From contig JBAZEZ010000005.1 of the NCBI GenBank assembly GCA_041653615.1, positions 1-64,000 of the forward strand: a stretch of DNA of 64,000 nucleotides, in the 5' to 3' direction. The DNA is from JAHJUB01 sp041653615 [NCBI: Candidatus Ratteibacteria bacterium]. Its GTDB lineage: Bacteria > Ratteibacteria > UBA8468 > MWAK01. Each line of letters begins with the position of its first letter. The first letter of the stretch is position 1. The notes beneath the pieces were generated by a model. The model saw only the letters and a program-made list of their open reading frames with translations, made no database searches and was not told the DNA's origin. Positions 52,055 to 61,491 of the stretch are shown piece by piece. Position numbers and translations under genes: made by a program.

Positions 52055-53095
52055 TTAAATCAGTCGGGCAAGTTTTTCCGTTATTGCCCAGTATGGGTCG
52101 GTTTTTGGGTGTTCCAGGTTAAAGGCGTGGTTGCCCGCGGTAATTTTCAGGCCGTCTTCTTGCCCGGTGACTTCGCCGACGATACTGCTTAAGATGTTGT
52201 TTTTCGTAAACGCCGATACCAGCTCTCCGGCTTCTTTGGGGTCCACCACGGCGATGAGCGTGCCCTCGCTGATGGTTGCGAATGGGTCAATTTGGAAGTG
52301 TTCGCAGGTCTTGATGATAACCTCCTGCTTTACGATTAAATCCTGTTCAACCTTTATCCCGTATTTGCCGGCCCGCGCCATTTCATAGAGGCCTCCCCAT
52401 ATTCCGCACTCGGTGGCATCGTGCATTACCCGCACTCCCGGGAACTCCCGGGCGACGGCGCAGTCGTCCATGACGGACATCTGGAAGAATACGTCCTGGG
52501 CCTTCTTTTGAAAGTCCGCTCCAAAAGCCGCCTGGAATTTTTCGGGAAAAGAGATGGCCAGCAGCCCGGTTGTTTCAATGGCCGGCCCCTTGGTTATAAT
52601 AATCTGGTCGCCAATCTTTACCCGGTGGGGACCGCGCAGTTCCGCTTCGGTTCCCTGGGCGATGGCGGTGGCGCCGCCCACCATCGGATAGTTGCAGCCG
52701 GCGTAACGGGCGGTGTGGCCGGTGATAATGCTGATGTTGTATTTCTCGGCTTCCCGGTGGACCGATTCCCACATTTCCGTTAACTGCGCTTCGGTTATTT
52801 CCGGCGGAAGATTAAGATCGACGGTAAGGTACCGGGGTTTCAGTCCGGATACGGCGACGTCCGAGCAGATAATGTGAAAAGCAAACCAGGCCGCCCGGCT
52901 GAATCCGTATGCCGGGACGATGAAGAACGGGTCGGTCGAGAACGCGAGGCAGGTATCGCCAATCTTCACCACGCCGTAATCAACGCCGTGGCGCGGTCCG
53001 ATGATGACATTTTTATCCTTGGCGCCCAGGCGCGGATAGATAACCCGGTCAAAAAATTCCGGGTGGATTTTCCCGAGTTCCGGCAGTTTTTCCAT
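52055..53095 (-). CDS. AIR synthase-related protein (HypE-like)
   Basis: A 346-residue protein of the AIR-synthase (PurM/HypE/SelD/ThiL) superfamily. The N-terminal ATP-binding half has GPRHGVDYGVVKIGDTCLAFSTDPFF and HIICSDVAVSGLKPRYLTVDLNLPP. The C-terminal half has MHDATECGIWGGLYEMARAGKYGIKVEQD and ISEGTLIAVVDP. This is closest to HypE-like stand-alone proteins, but no hydrogenase or hyp genes are near and HypE's C-terminal Cys is absent (it ends EKLARLI). Substrate unknown. It precedes the copper genes by 17 bases and may share their transcript. Confidence 0.82.
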   Translation of the reverse strand: MEKLPELGKIHPEFFDRVIYPRLGAKDKNVIIGPRHGVDYGVVKIGDTCLAFSTDPFFIVPAYGFSRAAWFAFHIICSDVAVSGLKPRYLTVDLNLPPEITEAQLTEMWESVHREAEKYNISIITGHTARYAGCNYPMVGGATAIAQGTEAELRGPHRVKIGDQIIITKGPAIETTGLLAISFPEKFQAAFGADFQKKAQDVFFQMSVMDDCAVAREFPGVRVMHDATECGIWGGLYEMARAGKYGIKVEQDLIVKQEVIIKTCEHFQIDPFATISEGTLIAVVDPKEAGELVSAFTKNNILSSIVGEVTGQEDGLKITAGNHAFNLEHPKTDPYWAITEKLARLI

Positions 53096-53121
53096 AATTT
53101 AATTGTATAGGGATTTCTTTT

Positions 53122-53249
53122 GGACGCAGATAAGCGCAGAAATAACAAGATAATGATTAAGAGATAATTTAAGAGTAATTCTTTAGAGCACTTCTTTAAA
53201 GTAATCTTTAATAATCTGTATCTGCGTTTATCTGTGGTAATCTGCGTCC
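53122..53249. repeat. Dispersed repeat, family A (copy 5)
   Basis: GGACGCAGATAAGCGCAGAA ... TATCTGTGGTAATCTGCGTCC, between metY copy 1 and the AIR-synthase-like gene. The AT-rich centre matches copies 1 and 2. Confidence 0.88.
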
Positions 53250-53260
53250 AATGAAGTTAA

Positions 53261-54586
53261 TTATTTCTGACTTTTGCCCAGGGCCTGGTCAAGGTCCGCG
53301 ATGATGTCTTCGGTGTTCTCCAATCCCACCGAGAGCCGGACGTAATCTTCGGTAACGCCGGTGCTGACCTGTTCCGCCGGGGTCAGCTGTTGGTGCGTGG
53401 TGCTGGCCGGATGGATAATCAGGGTTTTGGCGTCGCCGATATTGGCCAGGTGCGATATCAGTTTTACCGATTCAATCAATTTACGACCTGCTTCCTTGCC
53501 GCCTTTAATCCCGAACCCGAGGATACCGCCGAAGCCTTCTTTCAGGAAGGTCTTTGCCCTTTCGTGGTCCGGATGCCCGGGAAGTCCGGGATAATTTACC
53601 CAGGAGACGGCCGGATGTTTTTCCAGCCAGGCCGCGCAGGTTAGGGCGTTGATGGAATGCTGGCGCACCCGCAAGGGCAGGGTTTCAATTCCCTGGATAA
53701 TCTGGAAGGAGTTGAAAGGCGAGATACAGGGGCCGAGGTCCCGGAGGAGATTGACCCGCGCTTTAAGAATGTAAGTCAGGCCCGGCGCCACCGCTTTATC
53801 GTGATTGCCGAAGGCCTGCCAGAAAGAGAGGCCGTGGTAAGACGGGTCCGGCTCGGTCAGTTCTGGAAACTTTCCGTTGGCCCAGTTAAAGGCGCCGCCG
53901 TCCACAATGGCGCCGCCGATGCTGGTTCCGTGTCCGCCCAGGAATTTGGTCAGCGAATAAACGATGATGTCCGCGCCCAGGTCAAAAGGTTTCAGGAGCG
54001 GCGGCGGTGAAACGGTGTTGTCGATTATCAGCGGGATGCCCTGTTTGTGGGCGACGGCCGCGATTGCTGGGTAATCGTCAACGTTATTTTTAGGGTTGCC
54101 GATGGATTCCAGGTAAAGGAGCCGGGTATTTTTGTCGATGGCGGCGGCAAAGTTTTTCGGGTCGGCGGAGTCCACGAACCTTACTTCAATTCCAAATCGG
54201 GCCAGGGTGTAGTGAAAAAGAGTGTAGGTCCCGCCGTAGAGATAACTGGTGGAGACGATATTCTGGCCGGATTTGGTGATGTTAAGTATCGCCAGGGTAA
54301 TTGCCGCCTGGCCGGAAGCAACCGCCAGGCTGCCGGTACCGTTGTCCAGGGCGGCAAGCCGCTTTTCCAGGACGTCGGTGGTCGGGTTCTGTATTCGGGT
54401 ATAAATATTACCGAATTCTTTCAGGGCGAAGAGGTCGGCCGCGTGCGCGGTATTTTTAAAGACATAACTGGTTGTCTGGTATATCGGCACCGCCCGCGAA
54501 CCGGTGGTCGGGTCCGGTTCCTGGCCGGCGTGTAAGGCCAGCGTTTCCACTTTCTGTTTTGTTTTACCCCTTCCGTTTTTTTCCAT
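53261..54586 (-). CDS. metY: O-acetylhomoserine sulfhydrylase MetY (copy 1)
   Basis: PLP enzyme that makes homocysteine from O-acetylhomoserine and sulfide. 441 residues with [39 protein letters not shown] at the N-terminus, [13 protein letters not shown], and the PLP lysine motif [56 protein letters not shown] closes the fold. It is the last gene of the yezD - DUF3034 - metY - cysK - metY series and has a near relative at 55756. With metX it gives direct sulfhydrylation. Confidence 0.95.
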   Translation of the reverse strand: MEKNGRGKTKQKVETLALHAGQEPDPTTGSRAVPIYQTTSYVFKNTAHAADLFALKEFGNIYTRIQNPTTDVLEKRLAALDNGTGSLAVASGQAAITLAILNITKSGQNIVSTSYLYGGTYTLFHYTLARFGIEVRFVDSADPKNFAAAIDKNTRLLYLESIGNPKNNVDDYPAIAAVAHKQGIPLIIDNTVSPPPLLKPFDLGADIIVYSLTKFLGGHGTSIGGAIVDGGAFNWANGKFPELTEPDPSYHGLSFWQAFGNHDKAVAPGLTYILKARVNLLRDLGPCISPFNSFQIIQGIETLPLRVRQHSINALTCAAWLEKHPAVSWVNYPGLPGHPDHERAKTFLKEGFGGILGFGIKGGKEAGRKLIESVKLISHLANIGDAKTLIIHPASTTHQQLTPAEQVSTGVTEDYVRLSVGLENTEDIIADLDQALGKSQK

Positions 54587-54689
54587 GAAATATATTATAA
54601 CACCTTCTTACCGGCATTGCGACAGCAAGAATTCGGTAACAAAAAACATATTTTTAATTCTGTGTATTCACCGTAATTTTCGGCGTTGC

Positions 54690-55625
54690 CTAATCCGCAA
54701 ATTCCTGGAAGAGCCAGGTGGAAAGGTATCTTTCGCCGGTGTCAGGAAGTACCGCAACAATCGTCTTCCCTTTAGATTCCTTTCTTTTGGCGATTTCAAG
54801 GGCGGCCCACAACGCCGCTCCGCTGGATATGCCGACGAAGATACCTTCTTCGCGTGCCAGCTTCCTGGCTACTATTCCCGCGTTCTCGTTGCTTACCTGG
54901 ATAATCTCATCGATGATTGACCGGTTCAGGACGCCTGGTATGAAACCGGCGCCTATCCCTTGGATTTTGTGCGGGCCGGGTTCGCCGCCGGAGAGCACCG
55001 GCGAATCGACCGGCTCAACGGCGACAATCTTTACCGACGGCCTTCTCTTTTTCAATACCTCTCCCACGCCGGTGACCGTCCCGCCGGTACCTACGCCGGA
55101 GACAAACACGTCTATGTTTCCATCCGTGTCATTCCAGATTTCTTCGGCGGTCGTCTTCCGGTGGATTTCCGGGTTTGCCGGGTTTTCGAACTGCTGCAGG
55201 ACGAAACTGTTGGGTGTCGCGGCCTTAAGTTCTTCGGCCTTCTGAACCGCGCCTTTCATGCCTTTCGCGCCTTCGGTCAGCACCAGTTCCGCACCGAGAA
55301 TCTTCAGCAGCTGCCTGCGCTCGATGCTCATGGTGTCCGGCATCGTAAGTATCAGACGGTATCCTTTGGCGGCGGCGACGAAGGCAAGAGATATGCCGGT
55401 GTTGCCGCTGGTCGGTTCGATGATGACTGTGTCCTTTTTAAGCAAGCCCTGTTTTTCGGCTGTTTCAATCAGCGCCACGCCGATTCTGTCTTTTACGCTG
55501 GAGAGCGGGTTGAAAGATTCCAGTTTTACCAGTACCGTGGCGTGTAAACCATTCGTCAACCGGTTGATTTTTACCAGCGGTGTTCTTCCCACCGTTTTGG
55601 TTATGTCCGCGTATATTTTGCTCAT
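54690..55625 (-). CDS. cysK: Cysteine synthase A (copy 2)
   Basis: A 311-residue O-acetylserine sulfhydrylase: PLP lysine in [54 protein letters not shown] start at [13 protein letters not shown], six bases after AAAGGAG; the open frame extends 33 codons further through a family C repeat and is not coding. It lies between the two metY genes, consistent with a shared sulfide-assimilation operon. Confidence 0.95.
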   Translation of the reverse strand: MSKIYADITKTVGRTPLVKINRLTNGLHATVLVKLESFNPLSSVKDRIGVALIETAEKQGLLKKDTVIIEPTSGNTGISLAFVAAAKGYRLILTMPDTMSIERRQLLKILGAELVLTEGAKGMKGAVQKAEELKAATPNSFVLQQFENPANPEIHRKTTAEEIWNDTDGNIDVFVSGVGTGGTVTGVGEVLKKRRPSVKIVAVEPVDSPVLSGGEPGPHKIQGIGAGFIPGVLNRSIIDEIIQVSNENAGIVARKLAREEGIFVGISSGAALWAALEIAKRKESKGKTIVAVLPDTGERYLSTWLFQEFAD

Positions 55626-55630
55626 GTTTT

Positions 55631-55712
55631 CTCCTTTGCCGCGCCGTAGCATGGACGCCTCGGGGCGGCGAAGCCGCCGGGAAACGAGGCGTCCGCATTG
55701 CGAAGGCGGGCT
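55631..55712. repeat. Family C palindrome ending at the cysK ribosome-binding site (copy 3)
   Basis: On the minus strand: AAAGCCCGCCTTCGCAATGC, GGACGCCTCGTTTCCC, GGCGGCTTCGCCGCC, CCGAGGCGTCC, ATGCTACGGCGCGGCAAAGGAG. This is the best-preserved copy; both the inner and the outer stems pair. The AAAGGAG at its end is the cysK Shine-Dalgarno. Confidence 0.88.
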
Positions 55713-55755
55713 TTGCCGCGCCATAGTTATTATACATAGGCGGGCTTTTTTGTTT

Positions 55756-57977
<2,222 letters not shown>

Positions 57978-58084
57978 TCAAATCTCCTGAGGTTGCGCCT
58001 GATCTTCCAGTCGTTTGGTCATCTCGGCTTTTGTTCTCTTTTTGTTTTTCCGGTGGTCCGGTGCAGTCAAACACTATTTTTGGA

Positions 58085-58267
58085 TTAGATACCACCTCCT
58101 TTCTCAATCAGCCAGGCGCTTTCATAACGTTCCTTTTCCGCTATTTCCGTCTGGACTATTCTGGAATTGTGGACCGTAATTGTAATTGAACCGTATTTAA
58201 TACTTAGTATTTTTTTGGCGATATCGCTTACAATCGATTCGTTTATGCTTTTTTTGTTCTCTTCCAT
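58085..58267 (-). CDS. yezD: YezD family (DUF2292) small protein
   Basis: A 60-residue cytoplasmic protein: helix NESIVSDIAKKILSIKYGSITITVHNSRIVQTEIAEKERYE, matching DUF2292/YezD (KI.YGSI.I.V.....VQ.E..EK). These proteins recur next to sulfate-assimilation and cysteine or methionine genes but have no assigned activity. I start at MEENKKSINES after GAAGGAG; an in-frame start seven codons upstream lies in a repeat. It is the first full gene after the attenuator and leads the DUF3034 - metY - cysK - metY series. Confidence 0.85.
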   Translation of the reverse strand: MEENKKSINESIVSDIAKKILSIKYGSITITVHNSRIVQTEIAEKERYESAWLIEKGGGI

Positions 58268-58269
58268 GC

Positions 58270-58307
58270 ACTCTCCTTCGGTCGCCATAGCCCTGCGCTG
58301 CGGCGAC
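58270..58307. repeat. Partial family C repeat at the yezD ribosome-binding site
   Basis: On the minus strand GGTCGCCGCAGCGCAGGGCTATGGCGACCGAAGGAGAG; GGTCGCC and GGCGACC pair. The terminal GAAGGAG is the yezD Shine-Dalgarno. It is shorter than other family C copies. Confidence 0.6.
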
Positions 58308-58315
58308 CTTGAAAT

Positions 58316-58357
58316 AAAAAAGCCCGTTACCTTTTTTGTCTGGTAACGGGCTTTTTA
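58316..58357 (-). terminator. Intrinsic terminator in the yezD leader
   Basis: Minus-strand AAGCCCGTTACC, loop AGACAAAAAA, GGTAACGGGCTT, then a T-run: an 11-bp perfect GC-rich stem extended by A-T pairs. It lies after the leader peptide and before yezD, so read-through must be regulated for the operon to be expressed. Its symmetry lets it also act on the plus strand. Confidence 0.88.
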
Positions 58358-58383
58358 AATCTTTCTTTTTGAAGAATCCAATG

Positions 58384-58446
58384 TTACATAAATTGGCTTC
58401 TCCTCGTTACCAGCGAGAATTTCCGCATACAGCAACACATGACCAT
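58384..58446 (-). CDS. Cys-rich leader peptide (20 aa), candidate cysteine attenuator
   Basis: ATG to TAA encodes 20 residues beginning MVMCCCMRKF, with three consecutive Cys codons (TGT TGC TGT, 58437-58429) flanked by Met codons. It lies between a consensus promoter and an intrinsic terminator in front of a cysteine/methionine gene operon. The Shine-Dalgarno is weak (AGAAAG), and an in-frame ATG directly before the Cys codons is an alternative start. Codons 12-14 (CTG GTA ACG) form the strand that pairs with the terminator. By analogy with amino-acid leader peptides, ribosome stalling at the Cys codons would favour antitermination. Translation is not demonstrated. Confidence 0.55.
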   Translation of the reverse strand: MVMCCCMRKFSLVTRRSQFM

Positions 58447-58463
58447 GCGGACTTTCTGCTGGC
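58405..58463 (-). promoter_or_regulatory. Leader hairpin with alternative antiterminator pairing
   Basis: RNA arms GCCAGC/GCUGGU (58458-58463 with 58409-58414), AGAA/UUCU, and UCCGCAU/AUGCGGA (58445-58451 with 58422-58428) build a ~17-bp stem whose loop carries the Cys codons. The 3' arm then continues CUGGUAACG (58405-58413), which is exactly complementary to CGUUACCAG (58340-58348), the 5' strand of the terminator. Formation of this second helix would abolish the terminator. A GAAA-capped AGUCCU/AGGACU hairpin precedes it (about 58472-58487). Confidence 0.65.
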
Positions 58464-58561
58464 GGATGATGTAGTCCTTTTCAGGACTGATTCCTTTTTC
58501 CGTTTTTTGATTTATCTTTATCATTTTGATGATTGATTACTATTCTAATGATTTTGGTAAT

Positions 58562-58591
58562 ATTATAATCTTACAAAACAAATCTTGTCAA
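58562..58591 (-). promoter_or_regulatory. Consensus promoter of the yezD leader
   Basis: Minus-strand -35 TTGACA (58586-58591), 18-base spacer, -10 TATAAT (58562-58567). It predicts a start near 58555 and a leader of about 200 bases before the terminator. Confidence 0.78.
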
Positions 58592-58625
58592 GTCTTTTTC
58601 TTAAATCAATGGTTTTAGTTCAAAT

Positions 58626-59102
58626 TTATCCAGCCAGTTTCTTTGCCAGCCGCGCAATACGGTCGCCCAACGCTAGACACTGTTCTTTCGCCCGCTGGTC
58701 CGGCATGCCGATCGCCACCGGTCCGTAATGATCCCCGCCGTAAGAACCCTGGACAACCATTCCGTGAATAAGCATCGCCTCCAGAATACTTAGAATGGTT
58801 GTTTCGTTGCCGCCGCCGATGTTGGCTGCGGAACTGAAAGCGCTGCCGACTTTTCCCTCTAGTTTTCCGTGGAACTTCACGCTCTCGTCCAGGAGTTTCT
58901 TTACTTCCCAGGCAAGCGTACCGTAGTAGGTGGGCGAACCGATAATGATGCCGTCGTAACCAAGCAGGTCTTCTGGCTTGACCTCGGCAACTTCCTTCAG
59001 GTTAACCTCGGCGCTTTTGTCTTTGGCTCCCCGCGCCACCATCTCCGCCATCTTTTTGGTATTTCCGCTCCGGGAGTAATAGATCACCAGTATTTTAGCC
59101 AT
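58626..59102 (-). CDS. Flavodoxin-like NAD(P)H:quinone oxidoreductase (WrbA-type)
   Basis: A 158-residue flavodoxin-fold protein: FMN phosphate loop YYSRSGNTKKMAEMVARG (residues 8-25), YDGIIIGSPTYYGTLAWEVKKLLDES, and FSSAANIGGGNETTILSILEAMLIHGMVVQG, as in WrbA quinone reductases. It is shorter than WrbA (~200). It is followed on the minus strand by the yezD leader region, and upstream lie arsM and an AbrB-like gene spaced by 25 bases or less, so these three may form an operon. Confidence 0.9.
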   Translation of the reverse strand: MAKILVIYYSRSGNTKKMAEMVARGAKDKSAEVNLKEVAEVKPEDLLGYDGIIIGSPTYYGTLAWEVKKLLDESVKFHGKLEGKVGSAFSSAANIGGGNETTILSILEAMLIHGMVVQGSYGGDHYGPVAIGMPDQRAKEQCLALGDRIARLAKKLAG

Positions 59103-59127
59103 TATTCACCTCTTAAGTAGTCAGAAA

Positions 59128-59937
59128 TCATTTTGGTTTAGACCCAAAAACCTTTATACTTACAACCGAACCTGCAATTTCTCTTAACTTTTCGGCTGGT
59201 ATGTTTAAATCTTCAATGACCGCTTTTGCGGTTGGGTCGTTAGCCATAAATTCAACCGGAAATGCCGCTTCTTCGAGTATCCGTACCTCCTGAAATCCCG
59301 CCGCCCTTATTGTTCTCAAGTATTCGTCTTTCTTTGTCGTTCCGGCAAGACAGCCGACATACGCCTGAATAGAATTTTTGAGGCAACCTGGGAGTTCCTT
59401 TACCAAAACAAGGTCGGAAACCATCAATTGACCTCCCGGTTTCAGAACCCGGAATGCCTCCCGGAAGACTTTTTTCTTATCCGGCGACAGGTTTATAACG
59501 CAGTTTGAAATAACCATATCAACGGAATTTTCAGCAACAGGCAGGCTCTCAATTTCCCCGAGCCTGAACTCAACATTTCCGTAGCTGCCTTTCTTAGCGT
59601 TCTCTCTCGCTTTTTCAATCATCTCCGGCGTCATATCCACACCGATGACCTTGCCGCTTTTGCCGACTTTTTTGGCGGCAAGGAAAGAATCGAAGCCCGC
59701 ACCCGAACCAAGGTCAAGGACGGTTTCGCCCTCTTTTAGGGAAGCGAACGCGAGCGGATTACCGCATCCAAGGTTCAGGTTTGCGCCTTCAGGAACCGCC
59801 CCAATCTCTTCCTGGGTGTACCCGATTTTTTTGCTGATGTTTTCGGTAGAGTATCCGGGCGAATAACAAGAACTGATTTTCTTGGCTATTCCGGCGTAGC
59901 CTTTTCTTACCGCTTTCTTTATCTCTTTCTCATCCAT
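59128..59937 (-). CDS. arsM: Arsenite methyltransferase ArsM
   Basis: Methylates As(III) with SAM. The 269-residue protein has Cys24 (SSCYSPGYS), NLGCGNP, the SAM motif VLDLGSGAGFDSFLAAKKVG, VISNCVINLSPDKKKVFREAFRVLKPGG and AYVGCLAG. The Cys in SNCVIN and GCLAG are the As-binding pair of the family. The AbrB-like gene 15 bases upstream and the flavodoxin 25 bases downstream suggest a small metalloid operon; no arsR or arsB is visible. Confidence 0.92.
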   Translation of the reverse strand: MDEKEIKKAVRKGYAGIAKKISSCYSPGYSTENISKKIGYTQEEIGAVPEGANLNLGCGNPLAFASLKEGETVLDLGSGAGFDSFLAAKKVGKSGKVIGVDMTPEMIEKARENAKKGSYGNVEFRLGEIESLPVAENSVDMVISNCVINLSPDKKKVFREAFRVLKPGGQLMVSDLVLVKELPGCLKNSIQAYVGCLAGTTKKDEYLRTIRAAGFQEVRILEEAAFPVEFMANDPTAKAVIEDLNIPAEKLREIAGSVVSIKVFGSKPK

Positions 59938-59952
59938 TTGCTGCCTCCATAG

Positions 59953-60231
59953 TTATTTCTTCAATATTTCTCCCATGATCGGCCCGAGCATCTCTTCTAC
60001 CATGCCGGCAAGGCTCTCGGCTTTAATTAAAGAGATGCAGCAAGTTTTTTCTTTTCCCCAGCTTACAATCGCCAACTTATCACCCGGCCGAATGCCCGCC
60101 TTATCTCTGATTTCTTTGGGGAGCACCATCTGTCCCCGTTTGTCAACGCTAATCAGCGATTCAACCTTGCAGCAACCCAATTCTTTGCCCAGCAGTGCAC
60201 AACCCGAGTTTTTCTTTTTTTGCTTAGCCAT
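59953..60231 (-). CDS. HgcC-like AbrB/SpoVT-family protein
   Basis: A 92-residue protein. The swapped-hairpin AbrB domain is VESLISVDKRGQMVLPKEIRDKAGIRPGDKLAIVSW (about 23-58). Unusually for AbrB proteins it carries a Cys-rich N-terminus (GCALLGKELGCCKVES) and a CCISLIKAE motif, followed by a C-terminal helix EEMLGPIMGEILKK. This matches the protein annotated as HgcAB-associated (HgcC), often next to an ArsM-like methyltransferase, as here. hgcA and hgcB are not in the window. It may be a metal- or metalloid-responsive regulator of the arsM operon. Confidence 0.8.
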   Translation of the reverse strand: MAKQKKKNSGCALLGKELGCCKVESLISVDKRGQMVLPKEIRDKAGIRPGDKLAIVSWGKEKTCCISLIKAESLAGMVEEMLGPIMGEILKK

Positions 60232-60395
60232 TTACGCCTCCCTTTTTTATCAGCATAAGCTGATTATTCATAATATTCTGCTTATACTGAAATTGTAGCA
60301 TCATCTGAAATACGCTGTCAAGTTTTGTTATTGTGCGACGTGGCAGCGCCCGGAAACTTATGCGCGATTTGCCGGGCGCTGCAACTGGAGGGGTG

Positions 60396-61169
60396 TTACT
60401 TTGATAGTTTCCGTTTTATTTCCTGAGCGGCTTTCCTACCCGAAAACAACATTCCCCCGAAAGTAGGTCCCATACGCGGTATGCCGTATACGGAAGCCGC
60501 CGCCATTCCGACCGCAAAGAGACCGGGGTGTATTTCGCCTGTTTTTTCCACGACGAGGTTCTCTGAGGTGTTGACATCCATCGGGCCGTAACCTTGTAGT
60601 TTCAGCAAACCTCTTTTTTCCAGGCTTTTGGCTACCCAGGCGTCATGGCCGGTGGCATCGATTACGACTTTTGTTTCCAGGGCGATGGGGTCGACGCAGG
60701 TGATTTGCCTGGGCAGGGCGGAAACCGGAGCCCAGTTAATTACCGCTCCTTCCACCTGGTTGTTGCGGTAAACCACATCGTCAAATTTGGTGAGGTTCAG
60801 AATTCTGGCCCCGGAATCGCAGGCGGCGGAGATGAGTTTTGAACAGGCGGTTGGACCGTCCGCGGTAAACAGGCCGTCCGTTGCTTTTTTGTAAGGTATC
60901 TTTAACTCGTCAAGAAACTTATCGGCCGGGGCCCGGAAGGTCAGTGTATTCATGAAATAACCGCCGACCCAAAAACCCCCTCCGATGTAGTTGTTACTCT
61001 CAATCACCAATGTTTTCAGTCCGGCGTTTGCCAGGTCGCGCGCCGCTATCAGTCCGCTCGGTCCACCCCCAACTACGATGACGTCCGAAACGATATACTC
61101 GTCAAACCACCGGCTGAATTCTTTGACAATCGCCCGGCTTACCTGCGCCTCCGTTATCTTGCTGAACAT
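60396..61169 (-). CDS. thi4: Thiazole synthase Thi4, Cys-type (second paralogue)
   Basis: A 257-residue Thi4 homologue: VIVVGGGPSGLIAARDLANAG (about 30-50), GGGFWVGGYFMNTLTF, DATGHDAWVA and GIPRMGPTFGGMLFSGRKAAQEI. At the sulfur-donor position it has Cys158 (QITCVDPIAL), matching the Cys that yeast and plant Thi4 sacrifice (SCMDP/CCMDP), whereas the other paralogue has His. The start ATG follows GAAGGAGGA at the end of a family C repeat; the frame extends further upstream through the repeat but is not coding. It is controlled by its own TPP riboswitch. Confidence 0.92.
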   Translation of the reverse strand: MFSKITEAQVSRAIVKEFSRWFDEYIVSDVIVVGGGPSGLIAARDLANAGLKTLVIESNNYIGGGFWVGGYFMNTLTFRAPADKFLDELKIPYKKATDGLFTADGPTACSKLISAACDSGARILNLTKFDDVVYRNNQVEGAVINWAPVSALPRQITCVDPIALETKVVIDATGHDAWVAKSLEKRGLLKLQGYGPMDVNTSENLVVEKTGEIHPGLFAVGMAAASVYGIPRMGPTFGGMLFSGRKAAQEIKRKLSK

Positions 61170-61171
61170 CT

Positions 61172-61252
61172 TCCTCCTTCGTCCGCCGTAGCAAGGATGC
61201 CTCGTAGCGGCAGAGCCGCTTGGAACGAGGCATCCGTATTGCGAAGGCGGGC
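61172..61252. repeat. Family C palindrome ending at the second thi4 ribosome-binding site
   Basis: On the minus strand GGCCCGCCTTCGCAATACGGATGCCTCGTTCC, AAGCGGCTCTGCCGCT, ACGAGGCATCC, TTGCTACGGCGGACGAAGGAGGA. The AAGGAGG serves the gene's ATG three bases later. Confidence 0.85.
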
Positions 61253-61285
61253 CTTTTGACCTGAAGAGGATAAATCGCGGAGGCA

Positions 61286-61329
61286 ATAAAAAACCCCTTA
61301 GGCAGGCGGTATCGCATGCAATAAGGGGT
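61286..61329 (-). terminator. Intrinsic terminator of TPP riboswitch 2
   Basis: Minus-strand ACCCCTTA (61322-61329) pairs with TAAGGGGT (61293-61300), followed by TTTTTTA. It lies between the riboswitch aptamer and thi4 and is the likely expression platform. Confidence 0.82.
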
Positions 61330-61345
61330 GTCCAGGTTCATGCTT

Positions 61346-61434
61346 CTTCCCTCCGCTGGTATTACCCAGATCAGGTTCTGCGGGTTATCTGTTTACTTCT
61401 CAGAACTCTCAGGCCGCTCTTACGACCTCCCCGT
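61346..61434 (-). promoter_or_regulatory. TPP riboswitch (THI element), copy 2
   Basis: Minus-strand CGGGGAGGTCGT, GAGCGGCCTGAGAG, a variable stem TTCTGAGAAG, ATAACCCGCAGAACCTGATCTGGGTAATACCAGCGGAGGGAAG: the complete THI-box core. It is very similar to copy 1 at 30457, with a longer variable stem. Confidence 0.96.
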
Positions 61435-61449
61435 TTAATTATTGATAAT

Positions 61450-61479
61450 ATTAAAGCATACCTGCGCTGTTACTGTCAA
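61450..61479 (-). promoter_or_regulatory. Promoter of TPP riboswitch 2 / second thi4
   Basis: Minus-strand -35 TTGACA (61474-61479), 18-base spacer, -10 TTTAAT (61450-61455), immediately upstream of the aptamer and just after the ompW stop. Confidence 0.68.
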
Positions 61480-61491
61480 AATTTTGCAGCG

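Noticed and set aside
58336-58536. 66-codon plus-strand frame over the yezD leader
   Set aside because: Antisense to the attenuator; begins in the terminator stem and has no ribosome site or recognisable sequence.
58316-58600. SAM (S-box) riboswitch upstream of yezD
   Set aside because: Short similarities (GGTAAC, AAGCCAATT) exist, but the S-box core and kink-turn elements are missing and the helices do not match.
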